Shown: piece by piece, positions 60,701-64,000 of the stretch
Layout of the letters: the number at the start of each line of letters is the position of its first letter
How positions within the stretch are numbered: position 1 is the stretch's first letter
Source: Cucumis sativus
Taxonomy: Eukaryota > Streptophyta > Magnoliopsida > Cucurbitales > Cucurbitaceae
Assembly: GCF_000004075.3 (NCBI RefSeq)
Contig: NC_026658.2
Location: 14,248,075 to 14,312,074 of the forward strand
Direction: 5' to 3'
Length of the DNA stretch: 64,000 nt
The notes under the pieces: model-generated
Database searches by the model: none
Told to the model about the DNA's origin: nothing
The model's input: the letters and a program-made list of their open reading frames with translations, nothing else
Program-made: the position numbers and the translations under genes

Positions 60701-63700
60701 ATTGCTTTATATGCACGTGAAAGAGTGCCAAACATATTGCATCAAAGATAGTAGGGTCTCTCTCTAACTAGTTTTGGCTAAAACAAATGCTCTTTGAAAT
60801 AGTGGCATCATGTTTAAATAGTTGAATTGTTAGTATTCATTAGATGTTGATTGTTTGGTCTTGTTTTATTTCCCTTGGCTATGTGTTAGCTACAGTGCTA
60901 GTTACTTGTTTGATTGTAGATTAGATTATCCAAGAAAATTTTCATTTTTTTTTCTTCTCTTACTTTTCAATTGGCTCTGTGTTGCTGATGTGGCATGTTA
61001 TGCATTTCTCGATAATCAACCTTATGCTAGGATATATAGTTTTGAATAGGCTGAAATGACATATATAAAGTGGGTATTAGAGTGAACACAATCACTCTAT
61101 GATAAGACTAATGTATTTACTTCAACGCAATCACACATGTGTTCCAATAAAACGAAGTAAGTTACTGGAGTTTTTTGCTGATTAAAGTAACCTAGTGACT
61201 GAACCAGGAGACTTGGCCTTCTACAAGGCAAGAAATACTTCATTTTTTTCTTGTCTGTTATCTTTCTTGGGATCAATATCCTTCCCAGCATGCAATTTAA
61301 TAAATAAGTTATCGACTATTTCTACATTGAAAGATTGATTTAAAAGATGTGACCTAGTTTCAGTCATGGAATTGTTAGGACTGCATAATTGTTTACTATC
61401 AATGATGGTTGGTGTCCTAAATTCTGAAGGTTTTCCAAATCAACCACAAATTGGGAGAAAAAAAAGAGAGGTCATAAAGGATTCAAAGGGCATACCAAAA
61501 ACAGTCCATACTATGGGGGAGCCAAACAACATGCTATATAAAAAGAATCTTCAAATTGGCTATTACAAATGTTCTTGGACCCTCATATAGAAGCATTAGA
61601 CCTAGCAAATGACCAAATTTCGTCCCAAAATCTTTCCAAATTCCTAAATGTTCAATGTGTCCCCTAGCCAACAGTAACTAATAACCTTTTCTCTTTCTAG
61701 TTCATTCAAGTACCATCTTCACCTAGAAAAATACCATATTTTTCAAATTCTTACAATTGAGAGTGTTCCCTATCCAACGGTAACTAGTGTTACTTTCTCT
61801 TTTCAGTTCATTAAAGTGCCACTTTCACTGAGAAAATACCATATATTTGTCATAAGCTTATCTAAGGATTCCCAACTTTAGTGCCACTTCTCACTTCAAT
61901 TAGATCAAATGCATTTTGAACTTGTATAGTGCTCTTATCGTTGCCATTTTCCGTTAAGCGAGTAGCACTTGTTTTTCTGTGATAAGACGGGTCCATCCTT
62001 TAACCAGTTAAAGTTGTTCAGTTTGTTTGGTTGTTTTTTTTTTGTTTGTTTTTTCTGGGTAGAGTGGGGTGGATATCTTCTTGCTAATTTCCATTTCTCT
62101 TTCTGCAGAGTTCTTGGACTAAGCAAGCTATAGAAGTTGAAAGCCCTCGGCCGGTATCTGCATCAGCATGGGATCATAAACGTGAATGTCCTGATAGTAC
62201 TTGTGCCCAAGTTGTCCACTCAAATGCTGATGCATTTGCCAATAATGCAGCAATTATTTTGACAGCAGGGTGCCAGGTGCAGAAAAAGCAACTGGGTATG
62301 CCTTTCAATATCTGAGTGTGTCTGAGAACTATACGAACTGTTAATGATTTGTCTAATGTTTTTCCATTTCATTCTTCTTCAGAAACTGCTACCTTGGCTA
62401 AAGTTGAATTAGGCATGCACAGAAATCTAGATTTACAACTTGAACTCTCTACGGAGCATCCAACCAAGTTAGTTAATAGAAAACAGAACATCAGGCTTGA
62501 GATTGGGTCTAGTGGATTCAATGAGCAGTTCAACAAAGGACATCTGGACCTCAACTCTGAGAGCCCATCGAGCAAACTTAAGTATGAGGAAACAACTTTT
62601 ACCGGTCTTGCTACCAATCTTACTGATTCCAAGATGGATGTCACTGTGTTTGAGGCACCGAGCTGCCATCCCAAGACCACAGACATTAAGAATAAAGATG
62701 TTACAGATTCAGAAGATTTTCCATCTCTTGAGCTTGGGTTAAAAAGGCTTAGAGGAGTTCAAAAGACGGGGAAAGCAGTCCAAGATGAGCGGAATGTTTT
62801 GAGACGCTCGGATTCTTCAGCCTTTTCTAGGTATGTGAGAAAATGGTCCATCCTTCCAAATATTGTTTCAAAATGTTGAGGCAATTCCTTTTTCACCAAA
62901 AAAGTTCACTATCCATACAATCACAGGTACAATGCTGGCTCAAATTCTAACAAGACTCCAACTGGTAATGCTGGAAGTAACTCTCCGCCGAGTAACTCTC
63001 CACCTACTAATGGCTTAGAAGCTACAAATCAAGAGAACATGCAAGATGTTCGATCTCGTTCCAGTGGTAACCCTCCCAATCAATGCTCAAATGGAGACAG
63101 CAATAATATTGACATGGGGTCCACTACCAATAATGCATTTTCCAAGTCCGTAGTTACTAATAACAAGTCAGCAATGGGATCAACAGTCAACTGTTTGTAC
63201 CCATCGGCAGCTTTCCACCCTGTTAAGAATGACAGTCTATCTGTTCCACAGCAAGCTGATAATGTTAATAATGTCACAACTGCAACAATGCAAGCTCAGT
63301 CTAATTTTGTGCACAGGGAATCTCAAATGCAGCAACTTTGTCACACATATGATCCTACTCATCAGCTTGTCCACAATATGCAACGATTATCATCTGAGCA
63401 TAATGATTTTTCATTAAAGAAAATATCTGCAGCTGCCACACATTGTGGGTCAAACAATGTTTTAAATGGTACTATAGAAGGTAATGCAGCGAATTATAGT
63501 GTGAATGGTAGTGCTTCGGGCAGTAACCACGGAAGCAATGGCCAAAATGGTAGTAGCACTGCAGTAAATGCTGGAGGGCTGAATATGGAAAGTGATAATG
63601 GAGTTGGTCGAAGTGGGGATGCAAGCGGGAGCGGGAGCGGGAGTGGAAGCGGAAGTGGAAGCGGAAGTGGAAACCAAATGGACCAAAACAAAGTTTCACA

Positions 63701-63761
63701 AAGGGAAGCTGCCTTGACAAAGTTTCGCCAGAAAAGAAAGGAAAGATGCTTCCGTAAAAAG
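57754..63761 (+). CDS. PRR7: Pseudo-response regulator PRR7 (partial, 3' end outside window)
   Basis: Circadian-clock transcriptional repressor in the nucleus. Seven coding exons join in phase: 57754-58096, 59781-59942, 60073-60206, 60502-60669, 62109-62295, 62383-62830, 62927-63761, 759 codons so far; the last donor is AAAAAG/GTAATG and the rest lies beyond the window. The start [12 protein letters not shown] follows an in-frame stop and resembles the Arabidopsis MNA start. The pseudo-receiver domain is at about 85-210 ([11 protein letters not shown], then LVLTEVVMP), with Glu at 141 where true receivers have the phosphorylated Asp, and [10 protein letters not shown] with the conserved Lys193. 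Middle blocks match PRR7 closely ([55 protein letters not shown]). A Gly/Ser repeat precedes the CCT domain, which starts [20 protein letters not shown] and is cut by the next intron. Confidence 0.96.
63619..63671 (+). repeat. In-frame Ser-Gly hexanucleotide repeat in PRR7
   Basis: Alternating GGGAGC, GGGAGT and GGAAGC type units encode (SG)n just upstream of the CCT domain. The third-position changes between copies (GGG/GGA, AGC/AGT) suggest old expansion with later substitution. Length variation here would change the linker between the middle region and the CCT domain. Confidence 0.85.
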
Positions 63762-64000
63762 GTAATGCTACTCAGTCTCTCTTTTAGTCCAATGCTCCTT
63801 ATATTTTGTTATTCCTCGTCTTGTAAAGCTTGGTATTCATATATATAGGGAATTGTTCTATATCCAATCTGAGCATTAAGAGAAGCACAAATATAGACAG
63901 GGCTAAATATATATGTATATATGCTATGCTTGATTATATGCATATGCATCTCTATACATTTCAATGATCTCACATCAGATGTTTATTTATTTAAGTGTGA

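Noticed and set aside
63462-63720. Minus-strand ORFs opposite PRR7
   Set aside because: Low-complexity shadows of the Ser-Gly repeat and the Asn/Ser-rich PRR7 exon.
1-64000. CRISPR arrays, operons, bacterial-type promoters or phage genes
   Set aside because: None seen; the repeats lack regular spacers and all genes are of plant type.

Overview
This window is nuclear DNA of a flowering plant. It is AT-rich, has intron-split genes with GT/AG junctions, TATA-rich intergenic DNA, plant-type tRNA genes and a plant Ty1/copia retrotransposon. Gene content points to a eudicot. A cucurbit is my guess from protein resemblance, but nothing seen here proves it.

Layout from left to right: ribosomal protein L4 (minus, two coding exons, 1357-3117); Mediator subunit MED4 (minus, 5774-6988); a possible 60-aa basic small-protein gene (plus, 9798-9980); about 10 kb with repeat remnants but no convincing gene; exon-like host fragments and a complete young copia element (minus, 20336-25563); a 12-exon plastid PPR gene (plus, 26842-32699); topoisomerase VI subunit A, BIN5/RHL2/SPO11-3 type (minus, 33785-35047); an AAED1-like thioredoxin-fold protein in nine exons (minus, 36089-39854); two tandem tRNA-Asp(GTC) genes (minus, 41326-41397 and 43376-43447); a four-exon organellar adenylate kinase (plus, 45507-47148); a 9-kb AT-rich desert with a 36-C tract; and the clock gene PRR7 (plus, from 57754), which runs off the right edge inside its CCT domain.

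From memory, Arabidopsis has L4, MED4, the PPR gene, BIN5 and PRR7 at At5g02870, At5g02850, At5g02830, At5g02820 and At5g02810, and AAED1 and adenylate kinase at At2g37240 and At2g37250. The window therefore looks like an ancestral block that was split in Arabidopsis.

Most host genes are housekeeping genes with no shared pathway. The most unusual piece is the copia element. Its LTRs differ at one base in 153, it has a perfect 5-bp target duplication and an open 1330-codon gag-pol. Its 916-nt GC-rich leader is built of tandem repeats and has no AUG on the sense strand except one created at the LTR/primer-binding-site junction. Exon structures were built by eye from splice signals, reading frame and remembered family sequence, and have not been tested against transcripts.
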